The notes beneath the pieces were generated by a model, which saw nothing but the letters and a program-made list of their open reading frames with translations, searched no databases and had not been told where the DNA came from. A DNA stretch of 64,000 nt from an uncultured Bacteroidia bacterium (GTDB lineage Bacteria; Bacteroidota; Bacteroidia; Bacteroidales; F082), in the NCBI GenBank assembly GCA_902799345.1, contig CADBZW010000011.1, forward strand, positions 1-64,000, given 5' to 3'. The translations under genes were made by a program, and so were the position numbers. This document shows positions 1 through 7,944 of this stretch, piece by piece; the first letter of the stretch is position 1, and every line of letters starts with the position of its first letter.

Positions 1-1208
1 CAATGGTCCTCGGAATAAGGGATGATGAAGCTTGACCAATTATGGGTGCGCATGATGCCGTTTCCTACCTCAAGGGTGCCGAAAGAGCCTCGTAATTGCA
101 TCGTATTACAGATTACGCCGATAGTATCGTACGCAACAAGTCTCTCGGAGGGATTGAAACCGAAATTGATGTTATCGTTGGGAATCACCAACCATTTGGA
201 TTCAGAAAAACGATCCCTCAATTCGGCATCTTCCTTGTCGCGGGCTTCAAGGCGGCTTCTTTCTTTGTTGAGATACTCTGTCAGATTATAACGCGCTGAT
301 AGTCTTTCTATTTCAGCATTGTCAACCGTGTCTGGAATGGCAATCTCCGTTGAAATCACATCGGGGATGGTTTTACCTGAACGGATGCCGTTTCTCCAAT
401 CGGGAATCATTTCATCTATCAGGAGTCCGTAGGCGGGGCCTGTGAGATAGGCGAACGAGTTGCCGAAGCCGCTACCGTCCATTCCTTTCGTAATGGCAGC
501 AGCGACCAATCCCTTTCTAATTGCTTCATTATCATTGTCCAAAGGCAACAGTTTGAAAGCAGTGTATTCCGCCATTCCTTCGTGACATTCAAATTGGTTT
601 TCGTTGCCGTTAGGGAACATCGTTTGACGATATTTGCGCACCGTCATCGCATCGCACAAACCTTCCGTTAGGTCTCTGGAATCGTTTTGCAGCAAGTCCT
701 TCAAAATGCCCAATTCGAGTTTCAGCAGCAGTTCTCCTTCCGTTTCGTCGAGGTGTTGGTTTGAAGACCCGCATGAAGGCAATCCGATTTCGTCTTGGAT
801 GCGGTGCAGACTCTCATGAATCAGAAGTTGCGTTGACGTCAGTAAATCTCGGCTGCCGTCCCATATTACGCAAGTCCAATCCTCGCCACAATAAGTTATG
901 GATGTGTTGGCGATAATGATGTCTTCAGGAAGTTGTCCGAAATAAAGGTTTCCTTTTTGGACGAGAGTGTTTTCCTTGTTTTGCTGATTGGCAACGAGAT
1001 TCCGTGTTTGAACATCGACAAACATCGTTGGGCCGTATAGTGTTTTGCCCCATAATTTGCCGTTATCCAAATCGGAAACTTTTTTCAGGTTCTCGAAACA
1101 TGGAGCGGCTTTCTGCATTGGATTGGATTTGGATTTGGATTGTGAACAGGAAGTGCTTGAAAAACAAAGGACAAGTACCAAAGCCAAACAGTAAAAAGTC
1201 TTTTTCAT
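1..1208 (-). CDS. HExxH-containing lipoprotein, C-terminus cut by window edge
   Basis: An open frame runs on the minus strand from an ATG at 1208 past the window start, giving about 402 visible residues. The N-terminus is a lipoprotein signal with a hydrophobic stretch and a lipobox ending SSTSC, so Cys21 would be lipidated and the protein exported to the envelope. Residues 131-135 read HESLH, a zinc-peptidase HExxH motif, and residues 209-215 read HEGMAEY, which resembles the second metal-binding helix of gluzincin-like peptidases. I infer a membrane-anchored metallopeptidase but I do not recognise the family. The substrate is unknown. No upstream promoter of the usual type was found, and the gene sits tail-away from the toxin-antitoxin pair with about 160 bp between. 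Confidence 0.7.
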   Translation of the reverse strand, partial: MKKTFYCLALVLVLCFSSTSCSQSKSKSNPMQKAAPCFENLKKVSDLDNGKLWGKTLYGPTMFVDVQTRNLVANQQNKENTLVQKGNLYFGQLPEDIIIANTSITYCGEDWTCVIWDGSRDLLTSTQLLIHESLHRIQDEIGLPSCGSSNQHLDETEGELLLKLELGILKDLLQNDSRDLTEGLCDAMTVRKYRQTMFPNGNENQFECHEGMAEYTAFKLLPLDNDNEAIRKGLVAAAITKGMDGSGFGNSFAYLTGPAYGLLIDEMIPDWRNGIRSGKTIPDVISTEIAIPDTVDNAEIERLSARYNLTEYLNKERSRLEARDKEDAELRDRFSESKWLVIPNDNINFGFNPSERLVAYDTIGVICNTMQLRGSFGTLEVGNGIMRTHNWSSFIIPYSEDH

Positions 1209-1370
1209 ATCGGTATTTTTTAGATGATCGTTAAGAAGAACGGAGAAAAGGTGGAAATGTTATAAAGAAGCACAAAAAATGCCACAGATTTGCAGTTTAA
1301 TTATCCCATATTACCGCCAAAGCGGTTCCTGCCACCAACCTTTCTGGAAGCCCATGGTGGAGGCATTTTA

Positions 1371-1682
1371 TCATTTCAATTTAGCCGCCTGTGCCTTTGG
1401 CTCCCTTCGGGTGTCCCAAAAAGCGGCAATTCGGATGGTGTCCCCCTTGATGTAATAGACTATTTTGTTCAGGTGATTCAAGACAACGCTTCTGTATGGC
1501 TTTGACTTTTGAGCCAGCAAAGGTTCGATTGCACCTATACAAGGGTTGCTTTCCAATAAATCCGACACATGCTGCACTTCTTGCAAGAATTCTTCACTTG
1601 CCTTTGGACCAAACTTGTCCAAAATATAAACCGAAGTTTGGACTACGGCGTTACCAGCCTTTTTTGACCATGACACCTTCAT
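1371..1682 (-). CDS. RelE/ParE-family toxin
   Basis: The 103-residue protein has the RelE/ParE superfamily pattern: a central helix pair, then a sheet with KIVYYIKGDTIRIAAF followed by a terminal WDTRREP motif, typical of these toxins (established for the family). Toxins of this superfamily cleave ribosome-bound mRNA or poison gyrase. Which applies here cannot be told from sequence. I chose the ATG at 1682 because it overlaps the antitoxin stop codon as ATGA, the usual coupling of such operons; a longer frame upstream to 1745 lies entirely within the antitoxin gene. It is expressed from the antitoxin promoter. Confidence 0.8.
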   Translation of the reverse strand: MKVSWSKKAGNAVVQTSVYILDKFGPKASEEFLQEVQHVSDLLESNPCIGAIEPLLAQKSKPYRSVVLNHLNKIVYYIKGDTIRIAAFWDTRREPKAQAAKLK

Positions 1683-2008
1683 GCCATTTGCTTTTTGGAT
1701 TGCGCCTCTCTGCACATCTGCAACACTTGCTCGGTGCTGTAGCATCTTCCCGCCTCAAAATCACGCTCCGATTCTTCCAACATGGCATCGATTTCAGCCA
1801 TCGTATATGGTTGCACAACGGATTGAGCGTGTTCGATAAGGTGTTCACCTAGCCATTGCATGCTTTTCGGTGAGAGTGTGGCATAGAGATATTCAAGCAG
1901 GCCCGCGAGGGGTGCGCCTTGCGAATAACCGTATGCTATTGTAGGCTCGGAGGCCATACTAGGCTCCGTGTTGTCTTGTTCGTACTTTTTGGGTTCGTTA
2001 TTATCCAT
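1679..2008 (-). CDS. Antitoxin partner of the RelE/ParE-type toxin
   Basis: This 109-residue acidic protein lies directly upstream of the toxin and overlaps it by 4 bp. Its position, size and order (antitoxin first) are those of a type II toxin-antitoxin operon. The C-terminal part (from about residue 65, MAEIDAMLEESERDFEAG followed by a TEQVLQMCRE helix) resembles the toxin-wrapping tail of Bacteroidota antitoxins. The N-terminal half is not an obvious known DNA-binding fold to me. A TAAATTTG box ends only 4 bp before the ATG, so the mRNA may be leaderless and the operon autoregulated (inference). Confidence 0.7.
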   Translation of the reverse strand: MDNNEPKKYEQDNTEPSMASEPTIAYGYSQGAPLAGLLEYLYATLSPKSMQWLGEHLIEHAQSVVQPYTMAEIDAMLEESERDFEAGRCYSTEQVLQMCREAQSKKQMA

Positions 2009-2012
2009 GCCG

Positions 2013-2020
2013 CAAATTTA
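2013..2020 (-). promoter_or_regulatory. -7 promoter box of the toxin-antitoxin operon
   Basis: TAAATTTG on the minus strand fits the Bacteroidota TAnnTTTG consensus. It ends 4 bp before the antitoxin ATG, placing the expected transcription start at or next to the A of ATG. Confidence 0.5.
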
Positions 2021-2065
2021 CAAACTTTTTCTTTACCCGAAACAACTTGAAGAAGATAGGTAAAC

Positions 2066-2098
2066 AAAAAAAAGCCGCTGAATGTTCTGCGGCTTTTT
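2066..2098. terminator. Bidirectional rho-independent terminator
   Basis: A GCCGC/GCGGC stem with a 10-nt loop is flanked by an A-tract on the left and a T-tract on the right, so it can terminate on either strand. It separates the sigma-factor region from the toxin-antitoxin operon. Confidence 0.7.
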
Positions 2099-2118
2099 GT
2101 CTTCATCATCCGTAAGAC

Positions 2119-2290
2119 TTAGTTGTTCATGTAGGCGACCTGCCCCATCAGTCCGGTGTTCACCGTGTCGTAGGCAGCGGCATAACCCAAAAGGAACTGC
2201 ATGACATTGCGGCTAGGTCTTTGATTCTCGCTCTCTCTCTCGAAAACGCTTTTGATTTGTGATACTAATATGTCGGTAGCTATTTCTCAT
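2119..2290 (-). pseudogene. Frameshifted small ORF downstream of the ECF sigma factor
   Basis: An ATG at 2290 opens a frame that runs into a GA-dinucleotide tract (about 2240-2251) and soon stops. The frame offset beyond the tract continues with coding-like sequence (RNVMQFLLGYAAAYDTVNT, ending AYMNN and a TAA). Adding one GA unit would join the two parts into a 57-residue protein. Small proteins with a comparable C-terminal end (hydrophobic LLxYxxAxxxV, terminal N) are, from memory, common next to sigma factors in this phylum; their function is unknown. Either it is a decayed gene, a dinucleotide slippage (phase-variable) switch, or a sequencing error. Confidence 0.4.
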
Positions 2291-2390
2291 AGGCGTTTTT
2301 TAGGTTTGACTTTACCTTAAAACGCTTCCTTTCCGATATTATTTTACAAGGGGAAAGATTTTTTCTCTTTTTTTCGGTTTTCTTTTTTTG

Positions 2391-2468
2391 ACTATGGCCA
2401 ATGGCTTATGACTATGGCCACTTTTACGGCCGTTGCAGTGGCCATAAGCCATAGCCATAGGCCATAGT
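2391..2468. repeat. Long imperfect hairpin built of ATGGCC/GGCCAT units
   Basis: Two 32-nt arms made of repeated ATGGCC and ATGGCTTATG pieces face each other around a short loop. The structure begins 9 bp past the sigma-factor stop codon, so it may act as a transcript end or mRNA-stabilising hairpin. There is no clear T-tract. The stretch 2291-2390 between it and the small frameshifted ORF holds only AT-rich sequence. Confidence 0.6.
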
Positions 2469-2476
2469 AGCGCAGG

Positions 2477-3064
2477 TCAATACGTGAGGGTCATATTATT
2501 GGCCACCATCATCTTACGCAAGTTGATCAAGGCGTAGCGCATGCGGCCCAGCGCCGTGTTGATGCTCACGTTGGTGACGTCGGCGATGTCCTTGAAACTC
2601 ATGTCGTCGAAAATGCGCATGCGGAGCACCTCGCGCTGCTCGTCGGGCAGGAAGGCGATCATGCGGTGCAGGTCGCTGTGGACTTGGTCGACGATCATGC
2701 CCTGTTCGACGGAATGGTCGGTAATCGGCACATTGTCGATGTAGTTGTAGTCCTCGCTCGACGACTCCACCGTGGGAATGCGGTTCTCCTTGCGGAAATG
2801 GTCGATGACAAGGTTGTGGGCGATGCGCATGGCGAACTGCACGAAACGTCCATCGTCCTTGTAGCCCTTCGACTTGATGGTCTGGATGACCTTCACGAAG
2901 GTATCCTGAAAGACATCGTCAGCCAACTGCTTGTCTTTCACGAGCGTGAGTATGTAGGAATAAACTTGTTTCTGGTATCTACCAATCAATAATTCAAAAC
3001 TATGAACATCACCGTCCTGGTAGCGTTCAATCAGCTCTTTGTCGCTTTTCACTATGTTGGACAT
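2477..3064 (-). CDS. RNA polymerase ECF-type sigma factor (sigma-70 family)
   Basis: The 195-residue protein has sigma region 2 at about residues 20-80 (LIGRYQKQVYSYILTLV and the ADDVFQDTFVKVI segment that binds core polymerase and the -10 element) and region 4 at about 135-185 (LPDEQREVLRMRIFDDMSF then a helix-turn-helix). It would direct RNA polymerase to a specific promoter set. I chose the ATG at 3064 because an AAGGGGG Shine-Dalgarno lies 7 nt upstream; an in-frame TTG at 3091 is upstream of this site. No anti-sigma gene is adjacent, unlike the FecI-FecR arrangement. A -7 box lies about 105 bp upstream, leaving a leader. Confidence 0.93.
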   Translation of the reverse strand: MSNIVKSDKELIERYQDGDVHSFELLIGRYQKQVYSYILTLVKDKQLADDVFQDTFVKVIQTIKSKGYKDDGRFVQFAMRIAHNLVIDHFRKENRIPTVESSSEDYNYIDNVPITDHSVEQGMIVDQVHSDLHRMIAFLPDEQREVLRMRIFDDMSFKDIADVTNVSINTALGRMRYALINLRKMMVANNMTLTY

Positions 3065-3169
3065 TTGGTCCCCCTTTCTTTGTGCACTCAACGCAAGTGC
3101 TTGTTAATAAAGGGTATAGATCTTTCGATAGCGTCTCTCCTATTGATTAGTTATTGAATTTTTACACTG

Positions 3170-3177
3170 CAAAGATA
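3170..3177 (-). promoter_or_regulatory. -7 promoter box for the ECF sigma gene
   Basis: TATCTTTG followed by C on the minus strand, with a TTTG-like upstream element in the AT-rich stretch before it. The leader to the ATG at 3064 is about 100 nt. Confidence 0.65.
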
Positions 3178-3397
3178 CGGTTTTTTTGAATTTGCAAGCA
3201 AAAAATGTACTTTTTTTCGTTTTGGGACAATAATTTTCGGGAAAAGGAGTAGCGGCAGTTCTTCCCTTCAAGCAAATTTTATTGTCTATGGACAACAAAA
3301 TTCGTGTTTTGATGGGTTTTGTGAAATATGGACAATAAATTTTAGCTGACAGCCATAATATATCATTGAATTTTGCGACCTAAATCCCTTTTCCACC

Positions 3398-3514
3398 TGC
3401 GCATTATCGGAATTTAAAGTAATTGAATACCTGCGCACTATCGGAAAAAATTTATTACCAATAGGTGCGTATTATCGGAATTTTATATATCTTTGCACCT
3501 ACGTACTATCTGAA
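3398..3514 (+). repeat. Four-copy array with exact 34-bp period upstream of AAA_14 ATPase
   Basis: A 15-bp core, consensus TGCGCAYTATCGGAA, occurs at 3398, 3432, 3466 and 3500, each start exactly 34 bp after the last. The first three copies differ at one or two positions and the last is more degenerate (TACGTACTATCTGAA). The bases between cores are AT-rich and barely conserved, but the third spacer contains the promoter -7 box. This looks like a regulatory array, not a CRISPR. Confidence 0.75.
3488..3495 (+). promoter_or_regulatory. -7 promoter box for the AAA_14 ATPase
   Basis: TATCTTTG followed by C lies between the third and fourth repeat cores and 35 bp before the ATG at 3531. The fourth core would therefore sit at the very 5' end of the transcript. 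Confidence 0.65.
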
Positions 3515-3530
3515 ATTAAAATTTAACTAT

Positions 3531-4886
3531 ATGATTTTCAAGAGAAAGATATACAAAAAGTTCCTTGAATGGAAAAGGATGGGCGGACAGAAAGCTTTGC
3601 TTGTCGAAGGAGCAAGACGAATCGGAAAGTCAACCATCGTGGAAGAGTTTGCCCGAAACGAATACAAGAGCTATATCCTTATCGATTTTGCCAAGGCCCG
3701 GGATGTGGTGAAGGAGGCTTTTGTGAACAATCTCGATGACCTCGACACATTTTTTATGCTCATTTCCAGCGAGTTCAAGGTGAAGTTGCACGAAAGGCAG
3801 TCACTGATTATTTTTGACGAAGTCCAGAAATTTCCTCGAGCACGCGAGGCCGTGAAGTATTTGGTGCAAGATGGGCGCTATGATTATATCGAAACAGGAT
3901 CGCTCATTTCCATTCATGAGAATGTCGCAGACATCGTTATCCCTTCAGAAGAGCGTTGCATAAAGATGTATCCACTTGATTTCGAGGAATTTTGTTGGGC
4001 TTTCGGAGAGGAGCAACTTCTGGATTACATTAAGCTGTGCTTCGAGAAGGAACGACCGCTCACTAATGATTTGCACCGCAAAGCCATGATGCTGTTTAGG
4101 CAATATCTGCTTGTCGGGGGTATGCCAAAGCCCTTGGATGTGTTTCTCGAAAACTCGCGTGATTTTGCCTTATGCGATGAGGAAAAGCGCGACATTTTGC
4201 GGCTGTATCGAGAGGATATTATGAAAATCGGCAATCAATACCGCTCGAAGGTGCTGGCCATTTACGACCAGATTCCCGGGCTGCTTTCCAAGCATGAAAA
4301 GCGGGTGGTTCTCAACAAGATTGTGGAAGGTTCCGATTTCATGCAATATGAGGACACTTTCTTTTGGCTTGCCGATTCGATGATTGCCAACGAGTGCTTC
4401 AACTGCGCCGACCCTAACATTGGGCTTTCCATTAACGAGGATAGGACTTACGTGAAGTGCTATATGGGAGACACTGGACTTTTAGTCAGCCATGCTTTCA
4501 GCGAAAACGATGTTTCCGATGGCGAACTGTATCGGGAAATCCTGCATGGGAAACTCTCGCTCAACGAGGGGATGTTATACGAAAACGCCATCGCACAGAT
4601 GCTGGTGGCAGCGGGTCACAAGTTGTTTTTTTATACGCATTACAACGAAACAAAGCACCGCAACGACATTGAAATTGACTTCCTCTTGTCGAACCATAGC
4701 AAATTGAAATACAAGGTTTTCCCTGTTGAGGTGAAGTCAACCGAGAACTACTCGACCACCTCGCTTGAAAGATTCAAGGAGAAATTCCACGAGCGCATTG
4801 GAGGTTGTTATGTCATTCACCCAAAGAACCTTTCTTTGAAAGGCGACATTGTGTGCATTCCGCCATATATGACGTTTTGCTTGTAG
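3531..4886 (+). CDS. AAA_14 / DUF4143 family ATP-binding protein
   Basis: The 451-residue protein has a Walker A motif GARRIGKST at residues 27-35 and a Walker B strand with SLIIFDEVQKFP near residue 95, followed by the family's ETGSLIS sensor region. The C-terminal DUF4143 part contains EIDFLL and FPVEVKS, a pattern like the PD-(D/E)XK nuclease core. These proteins are abundant and variable in Bacteroidota and their role is not settled; DNA- or defence-related activity has been proposed (inference). I chose the ATG at 3531 because upstream frame positions lie inside the repeat array and before the promoter. It stands alone, with uvrA starting 92 bp later from its own promoter. Confidence 0.88.
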   Translation: MIFKRKIYKKFLEWKRMGGQKALLVEGARRIGKSTIVEEFARNEYKSYILIDFAKARDVVKEAFVNNLDDLDTFFMLISSEFKVKLHERQSLIIFDEVQKFPRAREAVKYLVQDGRYDYIETGSLISIHENVADIVIPSEERCIKMYPLDFEEFCWAFGEEQLLDYIKLCFEKERPLTNDLHRKAMMLFRQYLLVGGMPKPLDVFLENSRDFALCDEEKRDILRLYREDIMKIGNQYRSKVLAIYDQIPGLLSKHEKRVVLNKIVEGSDFMQYEDTFFWLADSMIANECFNCADPNIGLSINEDRTYVKCYMGDTGLLVSHAFSENDVSDGELYREILHGKLSLNEGMLYENAIAQMLVAAGHKLFFYTHYNETKHRNDIEIDFLLSNHSKLKYKVFPVEVKSTENYSTTSLERFKEKFHERIGGCYVIHPKNLSLKGDIVCIPPYMTFCL

Positions 4887-4949
4887 ATTTGGCGCAGAAG
4901 ATTTCTTAATAATTTCTTCTTTCCCCTCTCCTATTTCGCGGCTTTTCCG

Positions 4950-4957
4950 TACCTTTG
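4950..4957 (+). promoter_or_regulatory. -7 promoter box for uvrA
   Basis: TACCTTTG followed by C, 21 bp before the TTG start codon at 4979. Its position rules out the in-frame TTG at 4955 as the start. Confidence 0.7.
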
Positions 4958-4978
4958 CAAATTCAATTTTTCCGAACC

Positions 4979-7786
4979 TTGAAAGAGCAAACAACTTCTT
5001 ATATCACCATCCGCAACGCGAAGGTCAACAACCTGAAGAGCATCAGTTTGCAGATTCCGAAGAACAAGCTGGTGGTCATCACCGGCCTGTCGGGATCGGG
5101 CAAATCGTCCTTGGCGTTCGACACGCTTTATGCTGAAGGGCAACGCCGCTATGTGGAGAGCCTGAGTTCATACGCGCGACAGTTCATGGGCCGCCTCAAC
5201 AAGCCCGACGTGGAAAGCATCACGGGCCTTTCGCCCGCCATCGCCATCGAGCAGAAGGTGAACTCGCACAACCCGCGCTCCACCGTGGGCACCAGCACCG
5301 AAATATACGAATACCTGAAACTCCTCTACGCCCGCATCGGCAAGACCTACTCCCCAGCCTCGGGTAAGCTGGTCAAGAAGCACCAGGTGATGGATGTGGT
5401 GAACCATATCCTTGGCCTGCCGACGGGCAGCACGGCCTATATCGTCGCGCCGCTTCACCTGCCTGAAGGCCGCAGCCTCGAAGAGCACCTCAACATCCTC
5501 ATGCAGCAGGGCTTCTACCGTATATTATATAACGGCGAGATCATCAAAATCGAGGATTTCCTCGACCAGAAGAAAAAGGTCAGCGAGAAGAAGGTGAAGC
5601 TGCTCATCGACCGCATCAAGGTCAACGAGAGCATGGACGACGCCATCGGGCGCATCTCCGACTCGGTGCAGACCGCCTTCTACGAGGGCAAGGAGACCTG
5701 CCAGGTGATCAGCGAAGTCGACGGCGAGCGCAAGGAAGCCGACTTCTCGTCGCGTTTCGAGGCCGACGGCATCACCTTCGAGCCGCCTACAGCCAACATG
5801 TTCGCCTTCAACAATCCCTACGGCGCCTGTCCCACCTGTCAAGGCTTCGGCAGCGTCATCGGAATCGACCCGGACCTGGTGGTGCCCAACAAGAGCCTGT
5901 CCATCTACGAGAACGCCATCGCCTGCTGGCGCGGCGAGAAGATGAGCGAGTGGAAAGACGCCCTCATCCGCGTGGCCGACAAGGTGGGCATCCCCATCTT
6001 CAAGCCGTTCTACGAACTCACCGACGAACAGGTGAGCCTCCTCTGGACCGGCAACCAGTATTTCGAAGGCATCGTGGACTTCTTCAACTATGTTGAGACA
6101 CAGTCGTATAAGATACAATACCGCGTGATGCTGTCGCGCTACCGCGGCAAGACGGTCTGCCCCGAATGCCACGGCACACGCCTGCGCCGACAAGCGCAAT
6201 ATGTGAAGGTGGGCGGCAAGAGCATCACCGACCTCGTGCTGATGCCCTTGGACGAACTGAAGGCCTTCTTCGACCACCTCAAACTTGACGAGACCGACAG
6301 TAAGATCGCCTCTCGCCTGCTGGTGGAAATCAACAACCGCCTGGATTTCATCATCGAGGTTGGCTTGGGTTACCTGACCCTTAACCGACTCTCCAATACG
6401 CTCTCGGGCGGTGAGTCGCAGCGCATCAACCTCGCGACTTCGTTGGGCAGCAGCTTGGTCGGCTCCACCTATATCTTGGACGAGCCTAGCATCGGCTTGC
6501 ATTCCCGCGACACCGAACAACTCATCAAGGTGCTGAAACGCCTGCGCGACATCGGCAACACCGTCATCGTGGTGGAACATGACGAGGAGATTATCCGTGC
6601 CGCCGACTACATCATCGACATCGGGCCGATGGCGGGTGCCTTTGGCGGCGAAGTCGTGTTTGAGGGCGAGATTAAAGACCTCGTCCACTGCGAGAAGAGC
6701 CTCACCACGCAATACCTCACGGGCAAGATGAGCATCCCCGTGCCGCAACGTCGGCGCAAGAGCGCCAACGCCATCGTCATCAAAGGCGCGACGCAGAACA
6801 ACCTCAAGAACCTCACCGTGCGCTTCCCGCTCAACATGATGACCGTCATCACGGGCGTGAGCGGCTCTGGCAAGTCGACCTTGGTGAAGGACGTGCTTTA
6901 TCCTGCCATGAAACGACAGTTGGGCGAGAATGCCGAGAAATGCGGCAGTTACGGTGCCTTGGAAGGCGACCTGCGCCTCATCCAAGCCGTCGAGTTCATC
7001 GACCAAAACCCCATCGGCAAGTCATCGCGCTCCAACCCAGCCACTTACTTGAAGGCCTACGATGAGATTCGAACGCTATTCTCGGAGCAAAAACTGGCCA
7101 AGCTGCGCGGCATCAAGCCTGCCTTTTTCTCGTTCAACGTGCCGGGTGGTCGCTGCGAGGAATGTGAGGGCGAGGGCGTGCAAAAGATTGAGATGCAGTT
7201 CATGGCCGACGTCTACCTGCCTTGCGAGGCCTGCCACGGCACACGCTTCAAGGAAGAGGTCTTGGAAATCAAATACGACGGCAAGCACATCGCCGACATC
7301 CTTAACATGAGTATCGAAGAGGCCATCGACTTCTTCGAAGGCTCGTCGGAAAGCAATTCGGCTGTTGTGGGACGCATCTTGGCGAGGCTCAGGCCTTTGC
7401 GCGAAGTCGGTTTGGGTTACTTGAAGCTCGGACAGTCGTCGAGTTCGCTTTCGGGCGGCGAGGCGCAACGCGTCAAGTTGGCCTATTTCCTCATCAAGGG
7501 ACAGGTGGAGAAGCCCACGCTCTTCATCTTCGACGAGCCGACCACGGGATTGCATTTCCACGATGTGAACAAGCTGCTGGAGTCGTTCAACGCCTTGATT
7601 GCCAACGGCCACAGCGTCATCATCATCGAGCACAACATGGATGTCATCAAGTCGGCTGACTGGGTCATCGACCTGGGTCCCGAGAGCGGCAACAAGGGCG
7701 GTGAGATCGTTTTTGAAGGCACGCCTGAGGACTTAGTGAAGTGCAAGGCATCATATACGGGTAAAGCGTTGAAAAGCAAGTTGTAA
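4979..7786 (+). CDS. uvrA: Excinuclease ABC subunit A (UvrA)
   Basis: UvrA is the damage-recognition ATPase of nucleotide excision repair; it loads UvrB at lesions. The 935-residue protein has two ABC ATPase modules: Walker A TGLSGSGKSS at about 35-44 and TGVSGSGKST at about 624, with signature motifs LSGGESQR near 476 and LSGGEAQR near 823, each followed by a DEP Walker B. Zinc-binding CPTC, CPEC, CEEC and CEAC pairs are present. The first half of the zinc module seen in E. coli is missing (FSSRFEADGITFEPP in its place), as I recall for other Bacteroidota UvrA. The start is a TTG at 4979, giving the usual MKEQ-type N-terminus; the promoter position supports it. Confidence 0.95.
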   Translation: MKEQTTSYITIRNAKVNNLKSISLQIPKNKLVVITGLSGSGKSSLAFDTLYAEGQRRYVESLSSYARQFMGRLNKPDVESITGLSPAIAIEQKVNSHNPRSTVGTSTEIYEYLKLLYARIGKTYSPASGKLVKKHQVMDVVNHILGLPTGSTAYIVAPLHLPEGRSLEEHLNILMQQGFYRILYNGEIIKIEDFLDQKKKVSEKKVKLLIDRIKVNESMDDAIGRISDSVQTAFYEGKETCQVISEVDGERKEADFSSRFEADGITFEPPTANMFAFNNPYGACPTCQGFGSVIGIDPDLVVPNKSLSIYENAIACWRGEKMSEWKDALIRVADKVGIPIFKPFYELTDEQVSLLWTGNQYFEGIVDFFNYVETQSYKIQYRVMLSRYRGKTVCPECHGTRLRRQAQYVKVGGKSITDLVLMPLDELKAFFDHLKLDETDSKIASRLLVEINNRLDFIIEVGLGYLTLNRLSNTLSGGESQRINLATSLGSSLVGSTYILDEPSIGLHSRDTEQLIKVLKRLRDIGNTVIVVEHDEEIIRAADYIIDIGPMAGAFGGEVVFEGEIKDLVHCEKSLTTQYLTGKMSIPVPQRRRKSANAIVIKGATQNNLKNLTVRFPLNMMTVITGVSGSGKSTLVKDVLYPAMKRQLGENAEKCGSYGALEGDLRLIQAVEFIDQNPIGKSSRSNPATYLKAYDEIRTLFSEQKLAKLRGIKPAFFSFNVPGGRCEECEGEGVQKIEMQFMADVYLPCEACHGTRFKEEVLEIKYDGKHIADILNMSIEEAIDFFEGSSESNSAVVGRILARLRPLREVGLGYLKLGQSSSSLSGGEAQRVKLAYFLIKGQVEKPTLFIFDEPTTGLHFHDVNKLLESFNALIANGHSVIIIEHNMDVIKSADWVIDLGPESGNKGGEIVFEGTPEDLVKCKASYTGKALKSKL

Positions 7787-7792
7787 TTATGC

Positions 7793-7928
7793 CACAAAAC
7801 CGACAAAACATACAAAACCATCATCTGGCGTGGGCGGCTGCGCAACCGCGTCGCCGCCGGAAAGCCGCCGGTTGGCAGGCTTTCCACAACCAAGCTCAAA
7901 GGTTTTGTCGGGTTTTGCAAGTTTTGTG
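7793..7928. repeat. Dispersed ~137-bp element, copy A (threefold CAAAAC arms, GC-rich core)
   Basis: Three CAAAAC hexamers with a 9-bp period open the element and three GTTTTG hexamers close it in inverted orientation. The GC-rich core (about 7832-7885) contains GTCGCCGCCGGAAAGCCGC and is nearly identical to copy B at 22820-22956. It starts 6 bp after the uvrA stop and ends 16 bp before the next start codon. Confidence 0.8.
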
Positions 7929-7944
7929 ATAAAAAACAAGAGCA

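Noticed and set aside
3064..3091. Longer start (TTG at 3091) for the ECF sigma factor
   Set aside because: The AAGGGGG ribosome site lies downstream of that TTG and fits the ATG at 3064.
3398..3514. CRISPR array
   Set aside because: Only 15 of each 34 bp are conserved, spacers are 19 bp and AT-rich, there are four units and no cas genes.
5525..7006. Long open frame antisense to uvrA (493 codons)
   Set aside because: It is opposite a clearly coding uvrA; the composition is low-complexity V/L/D/E/H-rich as expected of the reverse frame of a GC-rich gene, and no domain is visible.
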